Positions 11,801 through 23,000 of a stretch of 64,000 bases of DNA are shown in pieces. The stretch comes from Chrysoporthe austroafricana (lineage: Eukaryota; Ascomycota; Sordariomycetes; Diaporthales; Cryphonectriaceae), in NCBI GenBank assembly GCA_001051155.2, contig JYIP02000001.1, positions 1,488,001 to 1,552,000 on the forward strand, written 5' to 3'. The notes beneath the pieces are model-generated. The model had not been told where the DNA came from. It did not search any database and saw only the letters and a program-made list of their open reading frames with translations. The position numbers were made by a program, and so were the translations under genes. The number at the start of each line of letters is the position of its first letter. The first letter of the stretch is position 1.

Positions 11801-14074
11801 CAATGCGCACGCACACTACGCCTCATCATTCCCGATCGCTGAAAGACGAAGGTCCTGGCCATCTCGCATATGAGATTCAGGACCGAAGAAAGTGAAGTTT
11901 CAGCACGCGAGGAGCGTGAGTTTGTTGTTGCACGGGATCTTGTGCAACACCTCTTCAGGATCGAGGGGTCCCTGATACTTGGAGCTGCTTCTTCCGAACC
12001 CTGCGCTGATGACCACCATCTGACGACGCTGCAGCCCGGAGAGGCAGGTCCCAACAGCAGCGCCCCAAAAGCGCGGGTGGACAGGTCTCAGGTTGTTCGA
12101 TGGAAACGCCTCCCAACGTGGCCAGTGCAGCAATGCGACCCTGTCAGCAGCCCTAGGAATAATAAGCATCGCGGGCCCTGAGGCCCGCGAGGAGCCGATG
12201 CCTCCGGGATGTAGCGTAGCGTCGCATCGCTGCAACGAGGCTGACGAGGCCCTTCCAGCTGAGGGAGCGAGGCTGCTGCCGGCGAGGACACTAGAGACGA
12301 CGCCTGGACAGCCAAGGGACGAGTGCCTCAGGGCCAGAGTGTTGTTGCCCGGCAGGTCTCTCGGTGGTGTCCGCGGCGAGGCCTGGAGGTTCTGGAAAAC
12401 AGGAAGGGGCAGGATTCGCGATTTGCTCTGCGCCCGAACTGATCGAGGTAGCCTCCTAACGGCGTACCCCGCCGCGTACCTAGAGACGGTCTTCTGCCCA
12501 TCAACGCTCGACAACCCGTCCGCTCGGGTTCCTATATGGGCTCTTATATGTCAGCACTTGTGGGAATACTATGGTACGTTAGTGCAGTGGTTTCCAGGGG
12601 TGTCTCCACCCGGCTGTTCCCCGCTCGTAGTCAGACTCAAAGCCCTACCACCCTGCCATCCTACCCTACCAGTCTACCTACCTAGTAAGTCCAGCGGTAC
12701 ATCATAGTACTGGGCAGCCCGGCAAGCAGCCCACCCCACAGGCCCGTGCCGATGCCTCGCACTGGGAAACAGCAGCCCGGGGCGGGGCCTGCCAGGCTGT
12801 CCGGGTCAGGTTCGGTTGAACCTGTCGTGCCTGTCCAGGGCCCACGCTGCGCCCCTGGCCAGCAGACCAACCGCCAAGCCCGGGCTCCCGCCTGGCTCCA
12901 GCGATGTCAGGGATGGACTTGGGCCTGGACTGGACTCCCACAGTAGAAAACCTCGCCTACTCCGCACACCGCGTGAATAGATAGACCACATGCAGCCCTG
13001 CCGACCATCCACCCACCGCCCGGTCGTCTCATCAATCCCATCACCCTCTTGCTGTGTCGAGCCAGCCAGTCAGCCAGCCAGCTATCGCGGTCGTACTCCT
13101 CTCTCCGCCCGGCCATGCCACAGCAGAGCACGTCCCCGTGTGCCCAGCAGCGACGATAACGAAAAGAGGGGACGCGTTCCAGTTCCTGGTTCAATCTGCC
13201 AAGTATGGTATCATTATCAGACTAGGCCCAGGTCCGATCTAGCAAGGCTCCGCTTAGCCCAGACGACGATCAATAGCTAGCTAGGGCGAGTGGGCGCGAG
13301 TGGTCGAGCGAGTGGGCGACAAGCTCGGTCTGCCAGCCTGCCCGTTGCGTGCCTGGGAGCTTCACCTTCACCCTCACCGTCGCCTCCAACCACCACCAGC
13401 CCGCCCCCCCTTCTGTCCCTGAGGCTCCTCCAAGGTTGCGTCTTGGCCTGCCCTGGCCTGCCCTGTCGCTGCCCTTCCTCCACCCTTCCTCTATAAGGAG
13501 TCGCCGGGGTCACAGGACTGACCATCACGACACCGGATTGGCAGATCGGCTGCAAGACGACTAGACCAACGCTCAACTGCCTCGCTAATTCTCCGAAAGG
13601 ATCCTCTCGTTTACTACAAGTCGGTCTAGCTCGACAGATCCTACTGGTCGCGACCCTGTGATTCGTGATCGATCCCAGAGTCCACCACCGGAGGCCACTT
13701 TTTTTTTTTTCTTTTTCGTCTATCCTGTTGACTGCCATTCTCCAAGGGGCCCGCAGAAAACCGCATGTGCTGGCAGGCAGGCACACAGGCACGCAGACAG
13801 GCTCCGACTCTTCGCCTCCTCGCTCGCGTCCTCCAAGAGCTCGACGTCCGACGGTGGAGACGCCTCGCCTCCTTCTGGAACCCTTCCACGGCCCTAGAGG
13901 CTCTGCCTGCCCTCCAGCAATTGGTTCTCGCCAGCGCGCTCTCGACGATCCCCCGGTGTAGTACAGGCGGTCACGCTCGGCACCAATGCGCACCATCAGC
14001 ACTGTTGATCGTTTAAATGTGGTCCGGTCCAGCCCTGCAGGTGTCGAGCCAACGCGCTACTCCCGCTCGCCGGC
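8869..14074. other. Intergenic / leader region
   Basis: About 5.2 kb. 9240-11600 is relatively AT-rich with no coding signal. Near 11501-11521 is a short LSU-rRNA-like scar, listed separately. A 204-codon minus-strand frame at 11900-12514 has no recognisable family. The last 1-1.5 kb before the RasGAP gene is pyrimidine-rich, with CAGC/CCAG-type short repeats near 13060-13085 and a T-rich run near 13699-13715, and probably contains the RasGAP promoter and 5' leader. Confidence 0.45.
11501..11521 (+). other. Possible LSU rRNA 5'-end remnant
   Basis: The 21 bases starting TACCCGCTGAA and continuing TTAAGCACAT match the very conserved start of fungal LSU rRNA (TACCCGCTGAACTTAAGCATAT) except for one missing base and one substitution. 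The short stretch before it (GGTCAGGTTTAG) weakly resembles the end of ITS2 (GGATCAGGTAGG). Similarity stops downstream, so this is at most a short fragment and not a functional rRNA gene. Confidence 0.35.
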
Positions 14075-14333
14075 ATGGATGCCCGTCGAAAATCTCAAGA
14101 CGCTTCGCGCCCACCGCCTCGGCCACGACGGCCGTCGAGCTCCCTTCCGTCCGTACCACTACTGCACACCATCGGTCCGGCCTTTGCCCAGGCGCTGGGG
14201 CAAGGAGGGGGAGAAGTCAAATCAACTTCCGCCTCAGTTTTGCCTACGGGGCAGATTGCAGGCCTGGGGTTTGGTGTCTCGCGCAGGACGTCTGCCGGTA
14301 ACCTTCGCAACACCGCATATCGCCCTGGTATGA
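13986..14333 (+). promoter_or_regulatory. Upstream ORF overlapping the RasGAP start
   Basis: An ATG at 13986 opens a 115-codon frame that runs past the RasGAP ATG at 14075 in another reading frame. If the mRNA begins upstream of 13986, ribosomes would meet this ATG first and could only reach the main ATG by leaky scanning. The encoded peptide has no family similarity. Regulatory role is inferred. Confidence 0.35.
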
Positions 14334-17300
14334 CGAGTCCCACCACCTCCACGAACTTCCAGACCACCCCTCGGGCTGTTACGCCAGAGCCGGCCGAATA
14401 CGGCGCACAAGACGGCAGAGGCACAAACAACAACATCTCTGGCAACCTCGGAACAGCCCTGCCCGGCTCCTCCTCCCGCGGCTTTGGGTCCATGTCACCG
14501 CCGAAGTCACCTCCCAGCTCCATACCAATCGTGCCCGGCGGTGCTATGTCGAATGCCAGCACGCCAGGCAGCTCGCGAAGACAAGGAGTCGTCTTTAACG
14601 ACGCCTTCCCCAGCTCCCTCGATAGCGTCTCCTCGAGCCCCCCTCCGAGACCCTCTTCCGTCCGACCTCGGGGCCACACAATGGACGGCCCATACCGCCA
14701 GTCGTCTGTTACCCCTCCGATCGAGAGCTCGAGGCATAGGGTGGGCTCGGTCTCCTCGACGGGCTCCATGAACTCGATGCCTCCGCACGACGAAGTGCTA
14801 CGGGGCCCACCCGTACCAAGACATTCGCCCATGCTCGAGTCGCCCGGGTATTCTTCTATGTACCATACTCGACCCACCGATCTGCATATCCAGACTGGAG
14901 GTGCTGTGAAAGAGAAGAAGGGTTCCACCCGAGCAAAGTTGATGAAAAGAGCATCACGCCCGACCTCACCAATGTTGTCCCCGCCTCCCTCCGCCGACTC
15001 CCTGGTCCTCCCCGTGCCGACCGACGATGCGAATAAAGTGCTCTGGCTTATGAAAAACCTATGTGGACGCATGAGGGGCGAGGCCGCGTATCAAACCGAA
15101 ACAAATGGGCCTTGGCATACCGGGCTGTGTTATATCGAAGATGAAAGGGGCAGTTTAATGTTCGACTCTGGCGACAGCGGTCCATTTCATGCCGCCATCA
15201 TACCAGACCTGCGAGGATGCCGAGTACTTCCAGTCGAGAGCCCTGGCGCGGAGCGACCTTGGCCTTGCCTCGAGATCGTCAACCCACAGACAGGTGCCGA
15301 GATGCTATTGTGGCCTTCGAAGGCAGATGAGGTGGACCTATGGCTGGCGGCGTTGCTCAGCTGGCAGCAGCTCCGGCCAGGTGCGATACGAACTGGAAGT
15401 AACAGCCAAACAACGACTCCAACATCACAATCGAGGCCAGAGCTGATCAGACGAGGCTCGTCGACCGCATCGACCGCCCCGAACGTGATCAAGGTCAGTC
15501 TAGTATCGATATGGGACAAAGGCATTGCTCACTCGCCACGTGCGATTGTGAGTAGAGCATCAACGCGCGATCTGAGGGCAGCGCAGACGGGATGGAGAAA
15601 GGTCTCGTGCATTCTTTACGACAACGGCGAGCTCAGGCTGATCACAGAAAGCGACGGTACGATCCAGAGTGTCATCCCATTATCACAACTATCGCGATGT
15701 GCTATACAACAGCTCGATAGATCTGTCTTGGACGAGGATTACTGTATAGCCATCGTCCCGACCTACGCCTCGACCTCTACGCAGCTCTCCCTCTTCAGGC
15801 CGGTCTTCATCTCTCTGGATCAGCGTGTACTTTTCGAGGTCTGGTTCGTCTTGTTAAGGGCTTTCACAGTACCCGAGATCTATGCGCTGAATGAGTCGGA
15901 TGAGGATCCAATCATAGAGGTCACAGACTTCGACGTAGAGCCTACCTCTGACATGTTTAGGATTGAGAAGACGATCAATTTGCGTATAATAGAGGCGAAG
16001 CTTGGCGGACCAGCGTCACCGCAAAGTGGCCCATCACGAGACCGGCATGGCAGGAACGAACAAGACGCATTCGTGGGCAATTATTTTGCGGAGGTTCACC
16101 TCGACGGGGATATCAGAGCTCGAACTATCACTAAACCAGCTACTCGAACACCCTTTTGGCGCGACGATTGCGAATTTGCAGACCTGTCAGCCGAACTGCC
16201 GACCCTGCAGGTCATTTTGAAGCGGTACGAAGGGAATTTGGATGGCATGACCCTTCCGTTATATGCATCTCAGCGCCTGCAAAGAGGAGCAAACCTGACA
16301 GAAGTCAAGTGCGGTGTTGTGGACATTCCATTGCAGCAATTGGACCGTGGAAGGGATTATGAAGAGTGGCGTCAAATTTGCGATGACAGACAACAGCTTA
16401 TTGGAACGTTGCTCTGCAAAGTTCGCCACGAGGAGCTCATCGTCTTCATGGCAAGGGATTACCAGCCAATCTCCGAGATGCTTCACAAGTTCAGCTTGGG
16501 ATTGACCAGCCAGATCTCCGAGGCTCTGCCTGGGCAACTTCGACGACTGGCCGAGCTCTTTTTGAACATCTTCCAGGTGACGAACAGTTCGAGCGAGTGG
16601 CTGATGGCTCTTGTGGAGGATGAGATCGATGGCATTGGACAACAGGCCCAAATGAAGAAGATGAGATTCAGCAGGCGCCTAAGGTCGAGCGAGGCTTTAG
16701 ATGTTGCCAATGCCAATGAACGAGAAGCGCTCCGGGACATGGGCAAGACATTGGCTGGTGAGGCTAATCTGCTTTTCCGAGGCAACTCATTGCTCACGCA
16801 AGCTCTCGAATTTTACATGAGACGATTGGGCAGCGACTACGTCGAACAGGTTCTGGGCGACAAGATCTATGAGATCAATGAGATCAACCCGAACTGCGAG
16901 GTTGATCCCGGCAAGGTGCAGCAGGGTGAGGACATCAACCAGCACTGGGACCAATTGCTGCAGTTCACCAATGAGATATGGGAATGCGTCGCCAAGTCAG
17001 CGTCAAGGTTCCCACCCGAGCTCAGGCACATACTGAAGTACATCCGCGCTGTCGCCGAGGATCGATACGGCGACTTTCTTCGGACGGTGGCCTTTACCAG
17101 CGTTTCTGGATTTCTTTTCCTCCGCTTCATTTGTCCAGCTATTCTTAACCCGAAGCTTTTTGGTTTGCTACGAGACTACCCGCGTCCCAAGGCTCAGCGC
17201 ACCTTGACGCTCATTGCGAAAGCTTTGCAGGCTCTGGCGAACCTCTCCAGTATAGGCAAGAAGGAAGTCTGGATGGAGCCTATGAACCGCTTCCTGACTT

Positions 17301-18208
17301 CTCGCCGTCAGGCCCTGAAAGACTTTATCGACGAAGTCTGCGCAATACCTGCTGAGCGCTCGAACATCATGCTGCCCGCCCCCTATTCCACTCCGATCAC
17401 CATACTTGGGCGTCTGTCACCCATGGCCCGAGAAGGTTTCCCCTCGTTACCATTTCTTGTCGACCACGCTCGCAGCTTTGCCTCACTCGTCAGGCTGTGG
17501 ATGGACCACAATAAGGGCAGCGCCAACGATGGCCGCTATGATGGTGATCTCCTTAAATTCCACAGATGCTGTGCTGCTCTTCAGGAACGAGCGGACATGT
17601 GCATGAACCACATCGATGCCGTCCGCGCAGCCGACAACGAGAACTCAAGTTTGCCCACAGATGAACTTGGTCTCGCTGACGCTATGGACCTTGTTAGCTT
17701 TGGTGACTTACACGTCAGCACCCTTTCGCGAGGAAGCAGCGTTACCCCCTGGCCTGAGCCTGAAAGGCCGCCAGGCTCGTCTGGCGGCAGCTCGCTTGAT
17801 GATGAGCGAGGCCATAGCGCCCGCTTGTACAAACCAGCCGACCGACGCACCCACAGCCGGCATCATAGGCCAAATCCATGGACCATCGATTCGCATGGCT
17901 CATCGCACCGCGCCGGCCATGGACCCCCAAATATGATCAAGTCGTTGCGCACCGGCAAGAACGCAAAGAAGTTCATTGCCGGCATCCTTCGAAAAATTGA
18001 TCGTGAAAAGTTTGGCAACCCGGACGTTTTCTCGAGTAGCCAGTCTGGTTCTCAGTTTGCAGCCGGCTCCCGTGGGGTGGACGGCACTGCCAAGTCTGGT
18101 GCGACGACACCAACAGGCACAATGAGACGAGAAAAGGAGAAAGGAAGGTCGCTTGGCCTTGGAGGTCTTGTGGAAGGGTGGAAGGATCTCGAGTCGTCAC
18201 GGCGTTGA
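14075..18208 (+). CDS. Ras GTPase-activating protein (BUD2/CLA2-like), 1377 aa
   Basis: Uninterrupted frame of 1377 residues. It stimulates GTP hydrolysis by a Ras-type GTPase; the multidomain layout resembles the fungal BUD2/CLA2 group, whose yeast member acts on Rsr1 at polarity sites. Layout: a Ser/Pro-rich disordered N-terminus (about 1-300), a PH-like segment (about 315-440), a second PH-like segment (about 470-600), a C2-like segment (about 625-780), and the RasGAP domain (about 830-1150). The arginine finger is R902 in LFRGN. The signature FLFLRFICPAI lies at 1013-1023 with R1017. A basic, Ser-rich tail of about 200 residues follows. The ATG at 14075 is the first in the open frame, but an out-of-frame ATG at 13986 overlaps it. 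It converges with the cyclophilin-40 gene, with stops about 0.8 kb apart. Which small GTPase it acts on is inference. Confidence 0.92.
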   Translation: MDARRKSQDASRPPPRPRRPSSSLPSVPLLHTIGPAFAQALGQGGGEVKSTSASVLPTGQIAGLGFGVSRRTSAGNLRNTAYRPGMTSPTTSTNFQTTPRAVTPEPAEYGAQDGRGTNNNISGNLGTALPGSSSRGFGSMSPPKSPPSSIPIVPGGAMSNASTPGSSRRQGVVFNDAFPSSLDSVSSSPPPRPSSVRPRGHTMDGPYRQSSVTPPIESSRHRVGSVSSTGSMNSMPPHDEVLRGPPVPRHSPMLESPGYSSMYHTRPTDLHIQTGGAVKEKKGSTRAKLMKRASRPTSPMLSPPPSADSLVLPVPTDDANKVLWLMKNLCGRMRGEAAYQTETNGPWHTGLCYIEDERGSLMFDSGDSGPFHAAIIPDLRGCRVLPVESPGAERPWPCLEIVNPQTGAEMLLWPSKADEVDLWLAALLSWQQLRPGAIRTGSNSQTTTPTSQSRPELIRRGSSTASTAPNVIKVSLVSIWDKGIAHSPRAIVSRASTRDLRAAQTGWRKVSCILYDNGELRLITESDGTIQSVIPLSQLSRCAIQQLDRSVLDEDYCIAIVPTYASTSTQLSLFRPVFISLDQRVLFEVWFVLLRAFTVPEIYALNESDEDPIIEVTDFDVEPTSDMFRIEKTINLRIIEAKLGGPASPQSGPSRDRHGRNEQDAFVGNYFAEVHLDGDIRARTITKPATRTPFWRDDCEFADLSAELPTLQVILKRYEGNLDGMTLPLYASQRLQRGANLTEVKCGVVDIPLQQLDRGRDYEEWRQICDDRQQLIGTLLCKVRHEELIVFMARDYQPISEMLHKFSLGLTSQISEALPGQLRRLAELFLNIFQVTNSSSEWLMALVEDEIDGIGQQAQMKKMRFSRRLRSSEALDVANANEREALRDMGKTLAGEANLLFRGNSLLTQALEFYMRRLGSDYVEQVLGDKIYEINEINPNCEVDPGKVQQGEDINQHWDQLLQFTNEIWECVAKSASRFPPELRHILKYIRAVAEDRYGDFLRTVAFTSVSGFLFLRFICPAILNPKLFGLLRDYPRPKAQRTLTLIAKALQALANLSSIGKKEVWMEPMNRFLTSRRQALKDFIDEVCAIPAERSNIMLPAPYSTPITILGRLSPMAREGFPSLPFLVDHARSFASLVRLWMDHNKGSANDGRYDGDLLKFHRCCAALQERADMCMNHIDAVRAADNENSSLPTDELGLADAMDLVSFGDLHVSTLSRGSSVTPWPEPERPPGSSGGSSLDDERGHSARLYKPADRRTHSRHHRPNPWTIDSHGSSHRAGHGPPNMIKSLRTGKNAKKFIAGILRKIDREKFGNPDVFSSSQSGSQFAAGSRGVDGTAKSGATTPTGTMRREKEKGRSLGLGGLVEGWKDLESSRR

Positions 18209-19024
18209 CCCCTGTGATGATCATGCCTGTGGGCCTATTGTATTGTGCCGCGTGGAAGTTTGATGCCACTATCTCGGTGGTGAGAAGTCTCGCGTGTACT
18301 CCCTACCAGCCTTTGATGAAAGCCCTAACGGGCCGATTTTAAGAAGGTCACCACAACCCTGGAAGTTGGTGCTACTCTTCAATCTCGCATTCACGACCCA
18401 CATCATTATCGACTTTCGCCTTGTCTATATTATAGATCCAATGATTCAATCATGCACTCGGTGCGACGGGAAGGGGATGGAAAAGTGGGCGGTGATGTGT
18501 CATTTGGATACGATGCATTGGAGAGGCGGCGTTTTTGTTCATGACTCACCGTCAGTGCCACTGTCACTGCTGATGCGACGGGTTGACATTGTTGTTTTTA
18601 TTATGACGATACCTACTTCGCGTACTATACAGGATTTTCACGTACAAGCATAGACGACGATGATGATAAATTCAATTCCTGTCTTGGACAGAGAAAAAAA
18701 AATCTACCATTACGAAAACAAAGCAACAATTGGCACGATGTTCACTTGAGCCAAGTGTTCTCAAAATTAGCCACGTGCAGGAGGGCTTCTCCGCCAGGTA
18801 TTAGGCAGCCCCGAGGTACGATGGGAAGAGTAGGAAATGGATAGTAGCATATGCCATCCACTTAGCAATGTGCGGCCATCTTTTCATTGATTTTGCGGCT
18901 ATACGGCGCTCACGGCGCTTGTGATCTGCCGTGGTATTAGTGTATTAGCCTCCCTCTACATGTCCGCCGCGGGAGCCCTCCAAAAACAGATGACCAAGGG
19001 CAGTCAGTATCTTTGACCAAACCC
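18209..19024. other. Convergent 3' intergenic region
   Basis: 816 bp between the stop codons of the RasGAP gene (plus) and the cyclophilin-40 gene (minus). It holds both 3' UTRs by position. No coding frame or repeat was recognised. Confidence 0.55.
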
Positions 19025-20343
19025 TCAGGCAAAGAACTTCTTGTACGCGGCCTTCTCCTTCGCCAAGCGAGCCGAGATGTTCTTCTTGACCTCGGCGAGC
19101 TCCTTCGTGATAGCCGCGTCACCGGGCGCCAGCTTACTCGCCTCCGTTAGCGCCTCTACGGCCGCATCCTCGTCCCTGAGGCGGATCAGCGCGAAGCCCC
19201 GACGATACAGCGCCTTCGCCTTGTCAGCGTCCTTGACACCCCCGACGAGCAGTGCAGACTGCGCCATCCTAGCGGCGTCGTCCCAGGTGCTCATCTTGAT
19301 GTTCATCAGCGCGCCGTTGCTGTTGAGCGAAAATCGCACCGCGTCCATCTTCGCCTTGAGCTCCTTGCCCTCGTCACCATCGGGCAGATCGGGGTCCTCG
19401 TTGAGGTACCGCAGGCCCTTCTCGTACTTGTCAAGCGCAGAGGCGAAGTCGCCCGCCTTGAAGGCCTTGTTGCCGAATTCCTTGCACTCGGTCGCGATCT
19501 GCACGATCTTGGCGGCCGGGATAGCATCCATACTCTCGCCGTCGGGGGCTTGCTTCTTCAAGTTCTCTAGCTCGTCCTCGGGGAAGTCCTCGTAGGCATC
19601 GCCCAGCGCGTCAGGCTTGCCCGACTGCGAGGTGATGGCCACGGCATCATCACCAGTCAGCTCACCGCAGTCAACGATGCGCGCGGGGTGCACAGGCTTG
19701 TCACCGCTTCCTGTGCGCAAGTTCTCGATCTGCCGCACGACAGACTTGCCGGACAGGACCTCGCCGAAGACAACGTGCTTGTTATCCAGGTGAGGGGTCG
19801 GGACGGTGGTAATGAAGAACTGGGAGCCGTTTGTGCCTAGGGAAACATGTCAGCCAGCCGAGACATAACCCTTCCGCCTCCGTCTGAGGTCGGTGGTACT
19901 CGTGAAACCTACCAGGGCCGGCATTTGCCATGGACAGGAGGAATGGCCGGTCGTGCTTCAGGTTGAAGTTCTCGTCGGCGAACTTCTCGCCGTAGATGCT
20001 CTCGCCACCGGTGCCGTCGCCCGCGGTAAAGTCACCGCCCTGGATCATGAACTGCTTGATGACACGGTGGAAGTCGGAGCCCTTGTAGTGGAGGGGCTTG
20101 CCCGTCTTGCCGACACCCTTCTCCCCTGTGCAGAGCGAGCGGAAGTTTTCAGCCTAATGGGTATATTGTTAGCGAATACGGGAACCACGGATGATGTTGA
20201 GGGTGGAGAGGACCCACGGTCTTGGGCACCACGTCGTTGTACAGCTCCATGACAATGCGCCCAGCCTTGCGCTGGCCGATGTGCACGTCAAAGAAGACAC
20301 GGCTGCGCGCCGCAGGTGCGGTCTTGGTCTCTTCAGCGGCCAT
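19025..20343 (-). CDS. CPR6: Cyclophilin-40-type peptidyl-prolyl isomerase with TPRs
   Basis: Exons (minus) 20218-20343, 19913-20153 and 19025-19836 give 392 residues, the usual size of Cyp40/Cpr6. It catalyses cis-trans isomerisation of Xaa-Pro bonds and, by family, binds the C-terminal EEVD of Hsp90 through its TPRs. The cyclophilin domain fills about residues 14-180, with catalytic-site residues R72, F77 and Q80 in [14 protein letters not shown] and the conserved [14 protein letters not shown] block, which is split by intron 2. The C-terminal 180 residues hold three TPR-like repeats ([20 protein letters not shown] is the first). Both introns (64 and 76 bp) are GT-AG and restore family-conserved sequence exactly at the junctions. 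It ends AYKKFFA without a localisation signal, so cytosolic. Tandem with the DTD1 gene upstream. Confidence 0.95.
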
Positions 20344-21266
20344 TGTTCTGTTGCTCAGGGATACTTGAGCACCGTTCAAGGAGTTCGGGTGGTTGGAAGG
20401 AAGTGAGACGTCAGAGGTCAGCTTGAGTTGACGAGGTGAGTGGGGTGGATTAGGTCGAGGGGTCAGAATCGCAGGTAGGAGAGATAGATGTGTGAGACGT
20501 CGTGCAGGGGAACTTGCTTGGCAGGGAATATGCCTAGGCAGGAAAGATGGAAGGGAATACTGCTCAATCAAACTGGACGAATTGTTGTTGGTTAGAAAGC
20601 TTGCACTTTCCTATGAAGAGAAGGGACAATAACAGACAAACCAAATTCCATGAAGGCTGAGAAGGTGTCTTCGTGAACATTCCATGGAGAGCTTCTCGGA
20701 GTGGGGCTATCCCACTTACCCGAACCCCTGTCGCCGCGGGGCCAGCCACAGGGGAGGGGGCCGTTTTAGAGGGGCACATATGCAAGATTAACTCTTCATC
20801 TTTGGACCCTGATACCCTAAAATTCCCTGAACAGTGCTGAGGGAAGATATTCGGAAAATTGATCACGCTCTCTACTCCTCTGCATGCTATGATAACACAA
20901 GACGAGAGCCTTTTAAGGACAGACGCTCTCTCACTTGCATAACAAGACAATATGCAGTGGTCTCTACCGGAGCCATGGATTCACATTATAGCACTCTGTT
21001 TGCCATATGGCCCCAATGTTGGGTTTACGATCTATATGATTGTTGGGTCTCTCTCGAAGACCCAGCTATTGGCGCAGAAGAGTCGCATCTCCAAGAGGGC
21101 TGCCTGTTGCTGGTGTGAGGCTGCCCTGATCAGCGGTCACCACTGGGTAGGGTTCCAGGTAGCATTCTGAGCCTTAGGCTTCTACGACATCTAGGCCCAG
21201 TTGGGTAGGAGAGGAGGTTGAAGTCATCATGCTCTGCAGATCATCTTGAAGCACATTGCTAAGGGA
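20344..21266. other. Intergenic between two minus-strand genes
   Basis: About 0.9 kb containing the promoter of the cyclophilin-40 gene and the 3' flank of the deacylase gene. No coding or RNA gene is supported. Confidence 0.5.
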
Positions 21267-21991
21267 TCATTTGGTCTGGTTGCTTGTTGTTGTGACCAGC
21301 TTGTCAGATTTTTGCTGGGGGCCGGTGGTGAGCTCCAGCGTGACCTTTGACAGACACTGTGTCAGGAGGTACCTCTCTTGCGTAAGGGAGAAAAGACATA
21401 CCGGCCCGTCGTTAACAAGAGCAACTTCCATCATGGCCTGAAAGACGCCATCTTTCACCTTGTCAGCTGCATAGCCCCGCTGCACCTTGTCGAAGAAGTA
21501 GTGATAGAGGTCTTTGGCCTCATTGCCCCCAAGCGCCCCATGGAAGTCAGGCTTGTTGCCTTTCTTGGTCGAGGCCAGCAGGGTAAATTGAGACACGCAA
21601 AGAACCTCGCCATTGATATCTTGCACATTCTTTTTCCACTGCCACACGAGACAAACGCGTCAGACATACTGCGAGACAGCCAATGAGTGGGGTGTCGGTC
21701 ATGGGTTGTAGGGTGTTTTATTGGGGGAAAAGCGAGATGGAAATACCCTTCCACCGTTCTCATCGTCCCATAGCCTCAGCTTGAGGACCTTAGCAGCCAT
21801 GGTTTCGGCATCCTTCTCTGTGTCTCCTGGGGCCATGGCCGCAAAGATCAGGACGCCTTTGCCTATCGATGAGACGAGCTCTTTCTCAACAGTAACAGAG
21901 GCAGAGAGCACTCGCTGGAGGATGACTGCGAGTCTACATGAGAAATGCGCAAGCTGTACAAGAAGCAGTAAGAGATAGACTGACCCTTCAT
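21267..21991 (-). CDS. DTD1: D-aminoacyl-tRNA deacylase
   Basis: Removes D-amino acids (and glycine mischarged on tRNA-Ala) from tRNA in the cytosol. Exons (minus): 21985-21991, 21747-21925, 21402-21638, 21267-21344, total 166 residues, close to family length. The first exon is only 7 nt (ATGAAGG); splicing over a 59-bp intron yields MKVILQRV, the expected DTD N-terminus. The catalytic SQFTL motif is present and the NDGPVTLEL stretch carries the Gly-cisPro motif. The third intron was closed at an AAG acceptor because this recreates NDGPVT exactly; a nearer CAG acceptor would insert four residues (CLSK) there. The C-terminal tail after VTLEL is Lys/Thr-rich and variable. Divergent from the NOT3/5 gene about 1 kb away. 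Confidence 0.9.
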
Positions 21992-23000
21992 GGCGGTACT
22001 TATAGCCAGAGGCTGGCAGCTGTGCGTAGGTCTGTGTGTCTGGTTGGTGGAGAGATACCGACGTGCAGTTGCAGCTGCCCCCGACACACAAAGAAGCTTC
22101 GGGCAGAAATGCCCTAGTACCCTGACCAACAGGTTGTGCACAAACAAGCACAAGGATATCACAGTTGGCAGCACAGGATCCAGATATCCGAGCACTATAG
22201 TAGGTGCAGAGGCAAGTCGAGGTCCGAAGAGAGGATTTTCCAGTTCTCTGGTACCAGCGGACCAATGAGGAGGAGGACGCTGGTCAGGAGGAGGGTATTC
22301 CTGGGCTAGACACAGGAAAGACAATGATTCCACTAGATGGCGGCAGTGCCCCCTAGAGTCGTGGACAGAAGAGGCTGGATGGTGATAACACTGGAAAAAG
22401 CAGTGCACCACACCAGACCAAGCAGGATGTGGGTGCATTGGGTCTCAGTTGCCTTAAAGTGCTGCTCAACTCGGAGTCCAGCAGGGCTGGACTCGTGCCG
22501 CCTTGCCCACCCTGGCAAAGTGCTAGTGAATGACGCACCTATGAGGGCCCGCCGTTCTCGCGTAGGGTGGTCCGTGACACCCCTCTAGCGCGTATTCGTT
22601 GCCTGCCATTTCGCCTTGCTGCATTGCATCTTTCACCTGTGGCCGTGGCAGCAGTTGCAGCCTCGCAGATTGATTTCATTTGATCACACCAACTTTCCAC
22701 AAGACCAAACAGCTTTGTGGCGTTGTTCAGACTGAATCACCAAGCACACACCGGTTCTACATGTGTTGTCTGTCGTTCAGAGTAAGCTGACAAACCTTCC
22801 CGCCTCCTGACTAGCCTGTAAACTCTGGATAGCGGTCGTTAGACAACCAACTAGTGGGATTGCCTCCTAATTGATTGATAGCTCTAGCACCGTCGCTGTC
22901 TGTCGGGCTGTCGCAGCTCTTTCCATTCAGTGCATACAATATTCTACCACACGATCGAGCCTTTGAACCCACACGAGGCCCTCGAGGTCACCCGTTCACA
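21992..23000. other. Divergent promoter region DTD1 / NOT3
   Basis: About 1 kb between the divergent ATGs of the deacylase (minus) and the CCR4-NOT subunit (plus). Open frames on both strands have no family similarity. Both promoters must lie here; no clear TATA box was seen. Confidence 0.5.

Noticed and set aside
11900..12514. 204-codon minus-strand frame
   Set aside because: No domain or family similarity; overlapping frames of similar length exist on the other strand.
14095..15072. 325-codon minus-strand frame
   Set aside because: Antisense to the disordered N-terminus of the RasGAP; composition mirrors the Ser/Pro-rich sense frame.
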